64,000 nucleotides of DNA from Nymphaea colorata (taxonomy: Eukaryota > Streptophyta > Magnoliopsida > Nymphaeales > Nymphaeaceae), in the NCBI RefSeq assembly GCF_008831285.2, contig NC_045147.1:22096981-22160980 (forward strand). The letters run 5' to 3'. The number at the start of each line of letters is the position of its first letter. Positions within the stretch are counted from its first letter, which is position 1. A program made the translations under genes and the position numbers. Shown here piece by piece: positions 1 to 11,999 of this stretch. The notes below the pieces were generated by a model that saw only the letters and a program-made list of their open reading frames with translations, was not told the DNA's origin and ran no database searches.

Positions 1-1276
1 AGAAAAACTAGAAACATATCAGCTGTAAACTTCTTTCAAAATTGGGTTTTTTTGGTACAAGAAAAAAGTTAGGGTAAAATTTAAGTTTTGGACTATAAAA
101 GCAAAGTGTATGCAATTTTTATAGACATGGTTATTATCCAAAATTAGAGTTTGAGGAGAGAATGTTTTGCTTGCATGCATGTAATGTATGTCCATTCACA
201 TTTTCAATATTTATTATCAAAACTATTACTTTTTAAGGAAATTTTAATTTCTATTTTGGAAGATGGGTCTAGTACAAAATATGTGCTTCTGTGTGTTCCT
301 GTGAATGCATGGGAGGGAGGGAGAGAGAGAGTCATATTCTGCTAAAAAATGACACTGCAGTATATAATGATATTTTCATCAGAAAATAACGTGGTTTGTT
401 CAATATAATGCAATGGTACTTGTTGCACTTTTAGGTACTTATCAAAATGGTATTTGGGTGTTTTCTTTTTCTTTTACAGAAACTCTTCTATAGATTGTCA
501 CCAGATTCACCAACTTAATAATAGTCAGTAGTAGTAGCTCTGCAGTTTTTTAGTTGGCAACCAGAATACTAGTTCCTTTGGATTGATCTTGAGCAATTTT
601 GTGAAAATATGACCATTTTGGTTCTGTCGTTGTGACTTTCTGGTGTTAGCAGCCTAGGATTCTTCTTCATTCTTCCCATGAACTGTCTGTGACAACTTGT
701 TTCTGGGATATGCCCATTATGAGATTGCCTATTTCTTGTATATTACTCTAAGGTTAATGGAAGGAGGGAAAAGTTAAAAACATAAAGTTCTTCCTCCTAA
801 CTTAATCTGGTCATGAGCATACTCTTCAAAAAGGTTTTCTATTGACTTTCTTAGCAATCCCATGTATTACTATTGACTTTCTTCTTCTGGCCTCATTTGA
901 TATAGATTCTTCGGATAACATGTACCCTGATGGTATCTTTCAACTCAAAGATTCTTCTTTTTTTATTGTCAAGTGATATCCCGAGATGCTAAGTCGCTAT
1001 TTCAAATCCTGAACATGGAACTTACATTGTACCATTATTACTTTGATCCTGCTGTCTGCATGTCTTCTTCTCTGCCTCTATATGTTTTCTTCATTTCATT
1101 TTTAAACTGATGCCAACTCTTCAGACCCTGACTTCTTCCAGAAGAAATTCTTTCTAGTTGGATCAACTTCAAGATTTTGTTTATGGGAAAGATAACCCCT
1201 AGGGATGCCTATCTTATCACTTAACCGTCACTTGCTATTTTTGTCTTAACCACATTATTGCCCTCACGGTCGGCAG
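1..1276. other. AT-rich stretch, no exon identified
   Basis: No reading frame here has recognisable protein similarity. It is most likely intronic sequence of the gene that ends at 1871. Confidence 0.35.
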
Positions 1277-1871
1277 ATATTGTGCCAAGTTGTATATTGG
1301 CTACCTCAGCAAGGTAAAAAATTGTGGTTAAGACGCCTCTACGAGATATCTTACCAAATACATAAAAAATTTCATAAAATATAAAAGCACTGGAAATTAG
1401 TTAGAAATTAATATATGTGCATAATCAACACGCCTCTACGAGATATCTTAAATGGAAGAGGGAATAAGAGATAGAGGAAGAAGCAAATACATATTCAAAA
1501 CACCGAAAGGAAATGAAAATATGTAACTGATATGTGGCCAACTGGTTATGGAATAGTCTATCTTCTTTTCTTATTCTATTTTTGTCTGAGTATTTTGCTG
1601 TCATTTGCAGGGTCCCCTTTCATCAACTTTCCCCATTGAGAACAGGATGACTCCCTTGACCATGAGAGCTTTGAGGAACCATCTTGATCGGGTCAAACAT
1701 GTTTCATTTGTGAAGCGGATTTCAGATTTCCACCTGTTGTTGTTTCTTGCTAGGTGTCTTGATGTCAAGTCTGATGTCCCGATATTGGCTGAGTGTGTTC
1801 AGGCACAGATGCCTGTGCCAGAAGGATACCAACTCCTTATTGAGTCGTTGGCTAGTGCTGGTGGGAATTGA
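1277..1871 (+). CDS. 3' end of an unrecognised gene (last two exons)
   Basis: Two exons read in one frame and end at a TGA. The final exon is 1611-1871, after a pyrimidine-rich tract and a CAG acceptor at 1608-1610. It encodes about 86 residues, including RNHLDRVKHVSFVKRISDFH and a leucine-rich LLLFLARCLDV stretch, and ends ESLASAGGN. A candidate preceding exon of 37 nt (1277-1313) has a CAG acceptor and a GTAAAA donor. It encodes YCAKLYIGYLSK and joins in the correct phase. The composition looks like the C-terminus of a helical protein. I do not recognise the family and assign no function. The 5' part lies outside the window or in short exons I could not separate from 1-1276. The last exon is more secure than the 37-nt one. 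Confidence 0.5.
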
Positions 1872-4588
1872 ACAAGTTATTTCTCAGTGTGTTCTCATGG
1901 CAGAATGAAACTTCGGACGACCCACATGATGAAACTAATCCCAGCATGACCTCTAGTTCTTTTGTGGTTAGCAGATGCTTAGTTACATGTGAAGAGCTCT
2001 TTCTCGGAGGAGTTTGGATGTGTAATTATGGATATTTATTCACAAAAATGGTAAAGAGAATCGCTTGAACCTAGGATCTTGTCGTGTGTGATTTTTTCTC
2101 AAATTTCTGAATGATCTTTTGTTTCGCTACCTCATTTTGGGTGGTGAGCGTCCAATCCGAGCATGTGTTCTGGCGGCACGTTCATGTTTGTTTCAAGTAG
2201 ATAGAATGATATACACAGTCCCCAAATTTTTGAAGCAAGTTGCTAATATCTTTTGGGAATCGATGCCTCCTTGTCTACACATTAAAGATGTTTGATGCAA
2301 AAAGGATGGGCGGATTAATATTTTACTTCGGTGCTTACCTGTTGCATTAACATAGATCTTATTGAGGACTTTACTGTATCTGTGTGAATTTATGGTCTCT
2401 TCCTTCTTCTTTCCCTTGCATGAGGCTGTTTGAGAGACATGGAAGCATATTGTGATATATGGAAGGTCGCGTGTGGCTTGTTGAGTTGGGTGTGGTGCCT
2501 TTAATGCTTTTTTTTTTTTTTGTCTTGGTGGTTAATGGTTTTCAGCGGGGTCTTCCAGGGGTCATGTTTCAGAATTCTCATGCAGATATTGTTGAGAAAT
2601 CTGAAGTGAAACTGGAAAATTAAAAATTAAAAAAGAAAAGAAAAAGAGAGAATTCCTATATGAGCGTCGTTCAAAACCCATCCCTGGATTTTCTTCATTC
2701 GTAGTGCACCTTCTCATTCATTCCAATCCATCCGTTTCTCCCGATAAGGACAAACATAAGTAAAATCCTATACCAAGTCTGAATTTGATAACAATTTTTT
2801 CTGGTCGAATCCAATTACTTTGACTTAGATTCAAATGGAATACTGGATTATTTCTCAACCGTCCCTGGCCCTAATTGCAGCAGTGGGAGATAAAGGTCCT
2901 CTCGCTGGCGGGTTGTCAGTAGTGTGTCGAGGCATCTGAAAAATGTTGTGCACGCCAGATTCCTTCCAACCGGGCCATGTATAATCTGGACGTCGATAAT
3001 GCGTCAACTTTAACAATGTAAACGGGGCCCTTGTGCTCACAGTACAAGCTGGAGACTGTTGATTGCCAGAGTTGATGATGATGGCGACTGAGTTATCCAG
3101 CTAGGCTGCCTTCTGCTTTTCCATGAATGGTAGAGGATCCTGCATCAGGGATGAAACTACTTCTAATTCTCTAAAACTAAAAGGAACCAATGTCAAGATT
3201 CAAGACATCAACAGTATAAACTTGGAAATCCAGTTACGATTCAGAAAGACAAAACTAAGTAGCAGTCTTTCACTCCTGAGGAGCAAGAAGTAACAGCAAA
3301 GTAAGATCATTGCACAGCAAATAAACGATGAACGGCCTAAGTCGACATTTCATATGCATACGCCCGAGTGCAACAACTTACTCCAAAGAGAAGGGACAAG
3401 CAGGAACAGAATAGCAAAACATTACAGCTGATCAAACGCATGATCAGGACAAACAGGTGACACCAAACACAGACCACAAATTGGAGACAGTCGGCAGGAA
3501 GTACATCTAACCTCATGTCTCCTTCTTAACTCCAGCAAGGACGCTTTGACTTGCGCTTACACAAAAGGGTGGCGTTTGTGAATTGTGAGAATCGAACCAT
3601 GACTGCTCGTCTGACAGCTGAAGCCCGTCCCACTGCATCCCATCCCTTTGGCTTAGGGTGTAATTGTTTTCATGCTTGAAAATTCTCGAATGTTAACGAA
3701 TGTTCAGTTTTTTGGTCCACACAACCTCCATCTTTAGATTCGCGTTTCCTTTTTAATTTCTTGGAAACTCGCGTCGAACTAGAATGTTTGGAATTATAAA
3801 GCCTGTTTTCCTGGCAACTCCAAATCGATGCGGGTCTTGATCGTCTTTATCTGTGACGCGTAGCGGCCTGACTTCCCGCAATCTCCCTCTCTCTCTCTCT
3901 CGCTCGCTCGCGGTTTCTCTTCTGCCGCGGATCGCCCACGCCCGCCGATAGTCGATCAATTAATTATCGTTGCTTCTTTACGGAGTCCTCAGCATTCAAT
4001 TGTAATTATCCATTTTCGCCCCTTTTGCCATTTCGTTTATGCAAGAAGCATAATTCCCCATTTGGTTTTTCTTAAGGTTGTATTCTCGTTTGAAATTGTT
4101 TTCCTGGTTCGTTTTTTATTGAGTTTGAAGAGATAGATTTTTGCTTTTTGTTTTTCTTCTCCCTTATTCGGGACTGTTTGATCGGTAGGGTCCCCTTCTT
4201 GTGAAGTTTTCTGTCCTTTCTTTGCTGTTTCTATGGGATTGTTAATCAGACCATCTATAAAAATGATTTGTTCTGATTCTTGACGTGATCGATTACGTTA
4301 CCGGGACTCTGTTTTCTTTAATCTGATCACACGATCGCCGTAATGTTTTCGACCTTCTTTTACTTCATTCATTGGTGCGCTTTTGTTTGTTGGTTCATGC
4401 CGCAAGAGGTGCGAATTCCGCGTGCGTGTGTTTGTGTACATATAGATAGATCATCATGACGGTTTAGCCGATCAATACTACTTTTGATAGTTATGACCTT
4501 CCTTTTGATCTCTATGGTGGTTTTTTTTTTTTAGTGCATATTGGTTGCGCATCCAGGGCGTTAGGAGTGTAGTAGAAGACAAGGCAGG
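1872..4588. other. Intergenic region and VTI leader
   Basis: The left part should hold the 3' UTR of the gene ending at 1871. The stretch 2100-3700 contains no supported gene. From about 3880 a CT-rich tract (3881-3905) and T-rich sequence fit the promoter and leader of the SNARE gene. A CAG at 4554-4556, about 30 bp before the ATG, could be the acceptor of an intron in the leader. Confidence 0.4.
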
Positions 4589-6915
4589 ATGAGTCAGGTA
4601 TTTGAAGGTTACGAGCGCCAATACTGTGAACTATCTGCAAATCTCACTAAGAAGTGCACGTCTGCTGGTCTACTTGATGGAGGTGAGCCTCAAATATCCC
4701 CTGTTACTCTATTTTGCACATGCACGCATGGATATGCACATGCATTTACAGAAACGGGGTGGGTCTTGGGTGCCATGTTGGATGTTGAACAATCTGCATT
4801 AATCATTTTAGGGGATATTGAAGACACTAGTTATCTCATACTACTGTAAGATTGTGAATTTGTGCAATGAACTTTTACTTGGGTTTCCAGAAATCAAAGT
4901 TTTGTGTTAATGCACATAATATGTGCATGTTAGAAAGTTCTGAACTTAGTTCAGCTACAAACATGGACGAGATCCCAAGTTGGTACATCTATGTCCCAGA
5001 CCTCCCAGACCAGTGTGGTGATGTATGAGGTTCATGAGTCCAGCCTCGGTGAATTCATCTCGGCTGTGGTGTACGCTTCCTACTGATGAACATTGAGTTG
5101 ACCCGTTGTAGCAGATAATGCAATAACGCTCAAGAGTTCAAACTGCAAATTATAACACAATGTGTAATCGAGAGGTTCAAGGCATGGTTAACATGTTACT
5201 ACCCATGCTTCGCTAATGGCTTTTTTAATCTGATCCTGCCTGTGTCTTCATAAGTTAGTCTCCTATTGGTGAGAAAAACATAAAACTAATCGCATGTCTC
5301 AATCAGTTTGTGTTTCTGTTTCATGAGAAGGGGCCAGACAATCATAATTTGCCTCCGAGAAATCAAAACAAGTTTTACAAGCAATTCGTGCATTTCTTTT
5401 TTCCAGGCAGCTGTTTGCAGATTGTCTGGAAGTTACATAAGGATATGGAAAATGTATGAACTTTATGCTTGCCGATAATTATAGTTTTTGTTTTATAGTG
5501 TTTCCCTTAAGGGGTTGTAGTTGCCACCAGCATACCAGTAAGATATAGAAATTAAGGCTTATTTGTGACCAACTGGCTAAGAGAGTTGAAGTGAATATTG
5601 CATGATGACAGAATGCTCCTCTTTTGTGCATGCCAATTGCTAAACCAAGAGCAACGTTTTTGTTACCTTTTGCACCTTCCTCATTCTTCTAGTCATCCAA
5701 TTTTGTTTCTGTGGCAGTTCAGCAAGATAATCATGCCATCATGCCTTCTCTCCTACTTTTTTTATTTTGGATATCTGTCCATCATGCCTTCTCTCCTACA
5801 TTTTTTGATTTTGCAGAGAAAAAGAAGCAAAAAATTTCTGAGATAAAAACTGGTCTTGATGAAGCAGACGGCTTGGTAGGCATGAGTCAAGTTCTATGAT
5901 AGCTGATTGATTGGTAGGACCACTGTATTTTCATATTGGTTAACCATCTACCAATATGCACAGATCCGCAAGATGGACCTTGAGGCTAGAAGTTTACAGC
6001 CAAGCGTGAAGGCCATGCTACTTCAGAAGTTGAGGGAATATAAATCTGATTTAAACAACCTGAAAGGTGAAATGAAAAAGATCACATCAGCTAATGCTCA
6101 GGCTGCAAGAGATGAACTTCTAGAGTCGGGCATGGCAGATGCCTTAACGGTAATGCATCATGCAGAAATTGTCTTTGATCCATACAGGATTATATAGTTC
6201 GTGCAAAGTTGTCACCACCCAGAATTTCTCCTTTTCTATTTTCCCCTTTCTTTGTGGTACATTTGGAGCTAACTTATTATCATGTTTCCATATATAGCGT
6301 GTAGTAAATGTTGTGGATACTCCAATATCTCCCGACGCTGTCAATATATCCCTCCAAATGACTCTTTGAGATTGCATGCTTTAGGTGTCAGCTGATCAAA
6401 GAAGTAGATTGCTTCAGTCAACAGAGAGACTAAACCAATCAAGTGAACGCATCAGAGAAGGCAGAAGGACGATGCTAGAGACTGAGGAGCTTGGTGTTTC
6501 AATTCTCCAAGACCTTCACCAACAACGCCAGTCATTGTTACATGCTCATGGCACGGTATGTTTAATTTTGTTTGCCCTCAAATTAGTAATTTTATTGGAC
6601 AAGCTGGTTGGAGAATAGGTGAATGGTGCATCTAAGTTTCACAGTTCACTAGTTTCCAGAAGAAAGAGTCCTGTAACAAGGAGATTTGTTGTGGTTGCTT
6701 TGTTCACTGACTTCATTATGGTCCAACGCGGTGTTTCTGATTTTCATTTTCATATGTAACAGCTTCACGGTGTCGATGACAACATTGGTAAAAGCAGAAA
6801 AATTTTGACTGCCATGTCAAGAAGAATGGACAGGAACAAATGGATTATTGGCACCGTAATTGCAGTTCTGGTTGTCGTGATTATTTTGATTCTGTATTTT
6901 AAGCTTACCCATTAA
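4589..6915 (+). CDS. VTI11: VTI1-type vesicle v-SNARE (VTI11/VTI12 homologue)
   Basis: Five coding exons, 4589-4682, 5817-5875, 5964-6149, 6385-6555 and 6763-6915, total 663 nt and encode 220 residues, the usual size of plant VTI11. All introns are GT-AG and all phases fit. The start is fixed by the family N-terminus, MSQVFEGYERQYCELSANL. An N-terminal three-helix domain covers about residues 1-110. The Qb-SNARE helix covers about 125-190, with the likely zero-layer glutamine at Q160 in DLHQQRQ. A C-terminal membrane anchor spans about 197-216, followed by four residues (KLTH). Plant VTI1 proteins pair with syntaxins such as SYP2 and SYP4 members in traffic between the trans-Golgi, prevacuolar compartment and vacuole. 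VTI11 and VTI12 are close paralogues, and the choice between them is not settled here. No defect is seen. Confidence 0.96.
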
Positions 6916-8841
6916 TGAAAACTACGGCATAGCATCTCAATGCTTTTGATATTTTTCAGCTGCTATGAGATTTCCTAGTATGTCTCTGATTTCCTGTAAG
7001 CATCAGCTTGTCCTCGTGCCCTGCAATCATGTCTTATTTCTAGTATGCTAGGGTTTGGTGTTGTGGCCTGGCTTTCTCATGAGCAATAAAGGCAAAATTT
7101 GCATGTTATTATTATTATTATTTTTCTGTATCTTGACTCTTGTTTAAACGGATATCACCATCTAATATAATAATAAATTATTGTTGGCATCTGGCTATCA
7201 CCTGCACTTGGTTGCCTATAACAGCGTTTGGCCGTTAAACAACTTTCAGTATCATTCTATTTGTCAGCCGACCGAGGAGACGATTTTGATGAGGAGACCT
7301 AAGTTTTAAGAGAAGCTTAAAAAGTACGTGTTTTTGGCGAATAAATTAAATTTTTTATAACATAATTATACAGGCTGTTGTTCATTCATAATTATACAAC
7401 CCAGAAGCACTAGCACCACTTTAAAGTAAGGTTTCATTAGTTATAACATAATTAATTTATTTATGGTTAGTTGGACTTACATGTGTTGGTCCAGCTAAAG
7501 AGATTTGTAAGATAATAATGTAATGTGACAAAAACGTGCTTCGACAGTGTTTGAAGTCGTTAACTCAACATGAACTACAAACGTCTCTTTCGAGACATCG
7601 GATAAAATTGGAACATGAACTGCAAACACCGCCAAGCAAAGTTAGACGCATCGTATCACTATGAACAGCATATATTATTGATTGAATTGTTGCCGAAACG
7701 TCACGCTTTTTTTGGGAGAGTTCGTGAATAAAAGGACGAACACCCCAGTTGATTCCGCCCACTAGTTTTGGAACACACAAGTACGTTTAGTGCCAATGGA
7801 ACAAAACATCTCTAGGCCATAAGATGCCGTGTTCTGTTCACGCTGTTCTGCCTAATCGGGGGAATGCGTTCGATACGTTCTTCACATGAAAAAGGAATAC
7901 GTACTTCACACGTCTTGTTTGCACCTACCAGCAAACTTAACAAGCAATGGACGCATGTCAGCTGTTCTAACAAGTAGGGCAGTGGACGGTCAGAGTCGAA
8001 TAAGACAAATACATTACATCTCAGACCAAAGCCTCGAAACGATATCCGCAACTATGGCAACTATTTGTGCAGACACTCGTTTCAGGTCTAATTTAATATT
8101 TGCATCTTCTTTTTCCTCCCACCATTTGCCGTGTCGGTTATTTCATTAGACTAACTACTTAAAGCGTGAATGGACGATGAAGCACATACAATAACTGAAT
8201 CTTCGCATCTTTTCTTCTTTAGTTCACATACTTGTTCAGGCGATTTAAAATGTGTAACGAATAATAAAAGAAAACTTTTTGATGATTCTGTCGGCAGGAG
8301 ACGCATAACGCCTTGGGTTTGATTCCCATGAGCGGTACTGATGACATCGACAGGTGGGCAGTTGGGCACGGGGATATTATTCAGTAGTTTAGGGAGGGAC
8401 AGTGCCATCGGTTGTCCGTTTTAAAGTTTCTTTATATGGTTTTCCACTATTCCTTGTGCATTGAACCAGGAGCTATTTACCATTCAAGTGATTCAATATC
8501 ACACAATCATTTCTGAACAGAAATAACGAGGATATGACCCTCCGAAATATCAAGAAAATTGAAAGATTTAGTAAAACCGGCTTTCAATGCGACGAGACAA
8601 AATATTCTCAGTCCCTGCAAATGAAAAACACAAATAAATAATATGATACAGCACAAGCAGCAGTGGCTTACATGGAAACCTAAAAGTGAACAGTGAGCCT
8701 GTAAACATTCAGTTTCCTTACCCCTCACTTACAAAAGAAAAACCGCTTGCCTGCCAAAGGAGACAACTATAGAGAAAAAGGAAATGAAATATGAAAACAG
8801 AATCTCTCTTTAAGAATCCAGGATATGATCCTCTTCCAGGA
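6916..8841. other. Intergenic, convergent 3' flanks of VTI and ACER genes
   Basis: The SNARE 3' UTR probably ends near 7090-7140, where there is an AATAAA at 7085. Beyond that lies AT-rich DNA with no credible gene. Two repeat-like pieces are seen: a possible MITE at about 7318-7545 and a SINE-like piece near 8290-8340. Confidence 0.4.
7318..7545. mobile_element. Possible MITE remnant
   Basis: The left end (AAAAAGTACGTGTTTTTGGC) and the inverted right end (ACAAAAACGTGCTTCGACAG) share an imperfect terminal inverted match around AGYACGTxTTTTG. The interior is AT-rich and non-coding. I could not define a target-site duplication. Confidence 0.25.
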
Positions 8842-11589
8842 TCATTGTGTCTTGGCTTTGTTGATCTTGACGTAGGGGAGGAGCCCCAAAAAGTGTCGAA
8901 TCCGGGGGTTCCAGCCCAATTGCTGAGCGCGGCAAAACATCAAGAAAGTATTTGCAAAATAAGAATTGAAACCCATAAGAAGATGCCATAGTGCATGACC
9001 CTGTGGATTGATATTCCACTTTGAGAACTGCTTGCAGAAAATGCGATCAAGCAGCCAGAATAAACTTCCCAGTACTATTGTTGCCAGATAGAGATGGGCC
9101 AGCCGCCTCGCCGATAACTCCTTTGTATGTATGTAATACTTGTACATGCGAGGAATGCACAGAAGGCAAAGGAGCACATAGTGTACTTTAAACCCTATGT
9201 TGAACCGCAACAGTGAATGCATTACGGCAAAAGCAGCACCATAGAGAAAAAGGAAGGTCGGCATGGTGCTCCTGTAGTGCCAATCTGGAGAATAGAGGAC
9301 GTACAAGTAGAGCAAAATCTCCCAAACCATAGGCGTCTCATCACTCTGTTGTTGACTGAAAGCATGAAACCATCAAGGAATAAAAAATCATGTAAGCTAT
9401 CAATGTATCAGACAAAGCATATCTTAAGTTGTGAATATACAGTGGTACTCCAGCAACTATCGATCAAGATGAACAAGCGAGCAGAACATGTTAACCCATA
9501 ATTCATAAATTCCAATTCACCTAATCTTTGGAAATCAAATCCCAACAGCCATAAATCACAAACTGTGTGTCCCAACACAGCTCAGTTAGTTAATCAGCAG
9601 ATTCTTATTCAGGCAAACTAACCTTCCAAAATATTGGGCCACCAATGTTGTTTCTCAATCCAATCTAATACCCATCTAAATAAGCAGACATATTTGTATA
9701 TTATAAAATATAAAATACATGCAGTTAAACAAATGACGTAAAGAGAAAAGTCAAATTATCTAGTTTTCCAAGACCCTGAATAAGAAAATGGCCATTTGAT
9801 CCCCAAATGACATCAGAAATAAACATAAAAAGCAGCTATCTCCAAACAGCAGCTGCAAAAAATACTCAAAATCCATGCAAAAAAATCTAGAAGATGAAGA
9901 TAGAAGCCGCTGGGAAAAAGGGTTGCAATCATGAAGCCTCTGCAGAAAGAATGAGATAAACAGCGAGTGTTCTGCAGAAAGAATGAGATAAAAAAGTGAC
10001 TGTTCTGTAGACATGCAAAGCAAGCAGATTCTAGTTCCTGCCAAAGCAGTGCAACAGCTAACTCTGGAATTGATGATAGTGAAATCAGATCATAACATCC
10101 GACATATGGAAAAAAGAAAAGAGTAAAAAACTCGCAAGTAATGGAGACATGTGAGCTGCTTACTTTTAAGAAATAAAGGAATTATAAGCTTTTGTCAAAA
10201 AATAAGGATGATTTACAAGATTTCCTACACAAAAAAAAAAGAGTTCATAGCTGCATTTATTTGCAAAAATTTCAACGTCTGAATAATCTATAAAACCTAA
10301 CCAGCAAATAATGTGGAATCATAGTGAGACTAGTGAACAATCAGCTCATCCATTTACTAACCACCTGGAGAATGAAATTGTATGAATAGGATATTTCACT
10401 TAGAGAACATGTAATAGCACATATCCTTGATCCAAGATTGAGGACCACAAACATCCAAATGCAAAATATTCAATTCAGACACCAGAATTTTCAAACTCTA
10501 GCAAAGAAAATGTCAAGACGTCAAGATTAATAGCCCCGCCAAGGCAATTCCGGGTATCACATTTACTATGGCTATAGCCTATAGGACACATATGACTTGA
10601 GAATATGGACAAATCTCAGAAGAAAACAATGCAAGGAAATGCAAACGTGCAGCATTTTGAAAATGACATTGTGATAACCACCAACAGCACATACAAGTCA
10701 TAATTTGTAACCTGCAAAACAAGATCGGGTAAACTAGGAAACTGCTAGACCACTAATATAAACAATCTCCTTTATGAGGGATTCTAATTCTAGGATGAAG
10801 GTTTTTTCTGATTATCTGCCAAAAATTTCTATCGTTAGTACCCCGTGGGATCTGACATGTAACTAAAATTTTATTGCTACTCCCAATGTCATGTTTGTAT
10901 GTGCCTTCCTGGACAAACAGTATAGGGGTGGAGCTCATAGTTAACCACTTAACCTGTAAAGACAATCAGGTAGAGTAGTTATCATGATGCTTCGGACATG
11001 AATATAAGCAACACAATCAGTGATTCGCCACAAGGAATGAACAACATCATACATGTCACAATCATTAAAAAGATGAAAGATCACACGGGAACACCAACAC
11101 ATCATCCATCTTTAACAAAAAAAAAGAGGGAAAAAATGTGATTCCATTTGGTAGACACGCAAGCAGAAAAAGATACATCCATGTGCATGTAAGCAAATCA
11201 ACTCATTGGAAAAAAAAAAAGAAAAAGAAAAAGAAAAAAGGAGTAACTATACTGCGGAAATTCACCACAAATCCTGCATCCATCAACAATAATTTAGACC
11301 AAGAGAAAATATTCAAACAGATGAGAAATTACCCGCGTTGCAATGTAGCATGAAACAGCATGCTCCCGATCGCAAGCGCCATATTCGACAAATGAAGAAC
11401 GCTAAATCTCTTTTCAAACCTCTGCCTCAAGGCGTTCACGAGCCCCACGAACGCAAGAAGGATGCAAGGTGTATTAGATATCGTATTGTAGAACTCAGCA
11501 ATGTACGAGGAGTGCGTGTAGTTCTTCTCGCACGACTCGATGGTGGACGTAACCGGTCCCCAGAAACTGGACACCACCGTCTCCGCCAT
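8842..11589 (-). CDS. ACER: Alkaline (phyto)ceramidase
   Basis: Two coding exons, 11333-11589 and 8842-9355, are separated by a 1977-bp intron and encode 256 residues. The split codon GG|T gives glycine between LQR and QQQSDETP. The protein matches the plant alkaline ceramidase family closely along its length. It is a multi-pass membrane hydrolase that releases the fatty acid from ceramide or phytoceramide in the ER/Golgi. Three zinc-ligand histidines are visible: H80 in SMLFHAT and H206 and H210 in GHALWH. Conserved blocks also include IAEFYNTISN near residue 30, SPDWHYRSTMPTFLFLYG and CIPRMYKYYIHT. The start is the only ATG giving the family N-terminus, MAETVVSSFWGPVTSTIE. The leader probably extends to about 12,000, where a purine-rich plus strand gives CT-rich mRNA-sense sequence. 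No defect is seen. Confidence 0.96.
9940..10003. repeat. Two-copy 32-bp tandem repeat in the ACER intron
   Basis: A 21-bp segment beginning CTGCAGAAAGAATGAG occurs at 9940-9960 and again at 9972-9992, a period of 32 bp. It is non-coding and lies within the ACER intron. Confidence 0.8.
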
Positions 11590-11999
11590 TTTCCCCCGAC
11601 TGTTTTGCTAGTTTTTCAACACATCTGGATCAGAAACCTTCTGAAAAACGATGGGCAGTTCAGAACAATCGACCCCGGCAATACCCGGAGATCCCTCTCG
11701 AGACAGGTCAATCGCTTTACGGGCTTTCTGTTAGAGAGAGAAAGGAAGAAGCGTCTAGTAGAAAACAATCCCCCTTCTTTCTCTAAAGGCCAGGAACGAA
11801 ACAAAGTGAAAGAAGGCAAACGAGAAGAGAAGGGACAGAGACCGACCTCGCTGCGGATTCGATCTCCTTCTTCCGGTGGTGGAAGACCGGTCTCCGGCAG
11901 CGGATCGCGGGAGTCGCCCGTCGACGTGTGGTGGGGCGCGACCCTGCGGACGAAGCCCCTATTAGGGTTAAGATCGACGGGGGGCGGGAGAGCGACAAT

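Noticed and set aside
3540-3640. Possible tRNA T-arm (GAATCGAACC)
   Set aside because: No acceptor, D or anticodon stem can be drawn around it.
4602-4802. Second open frame over VTI exon 1
   Set aside because: Out of frame with the SNARE protein; it runs into the intron.
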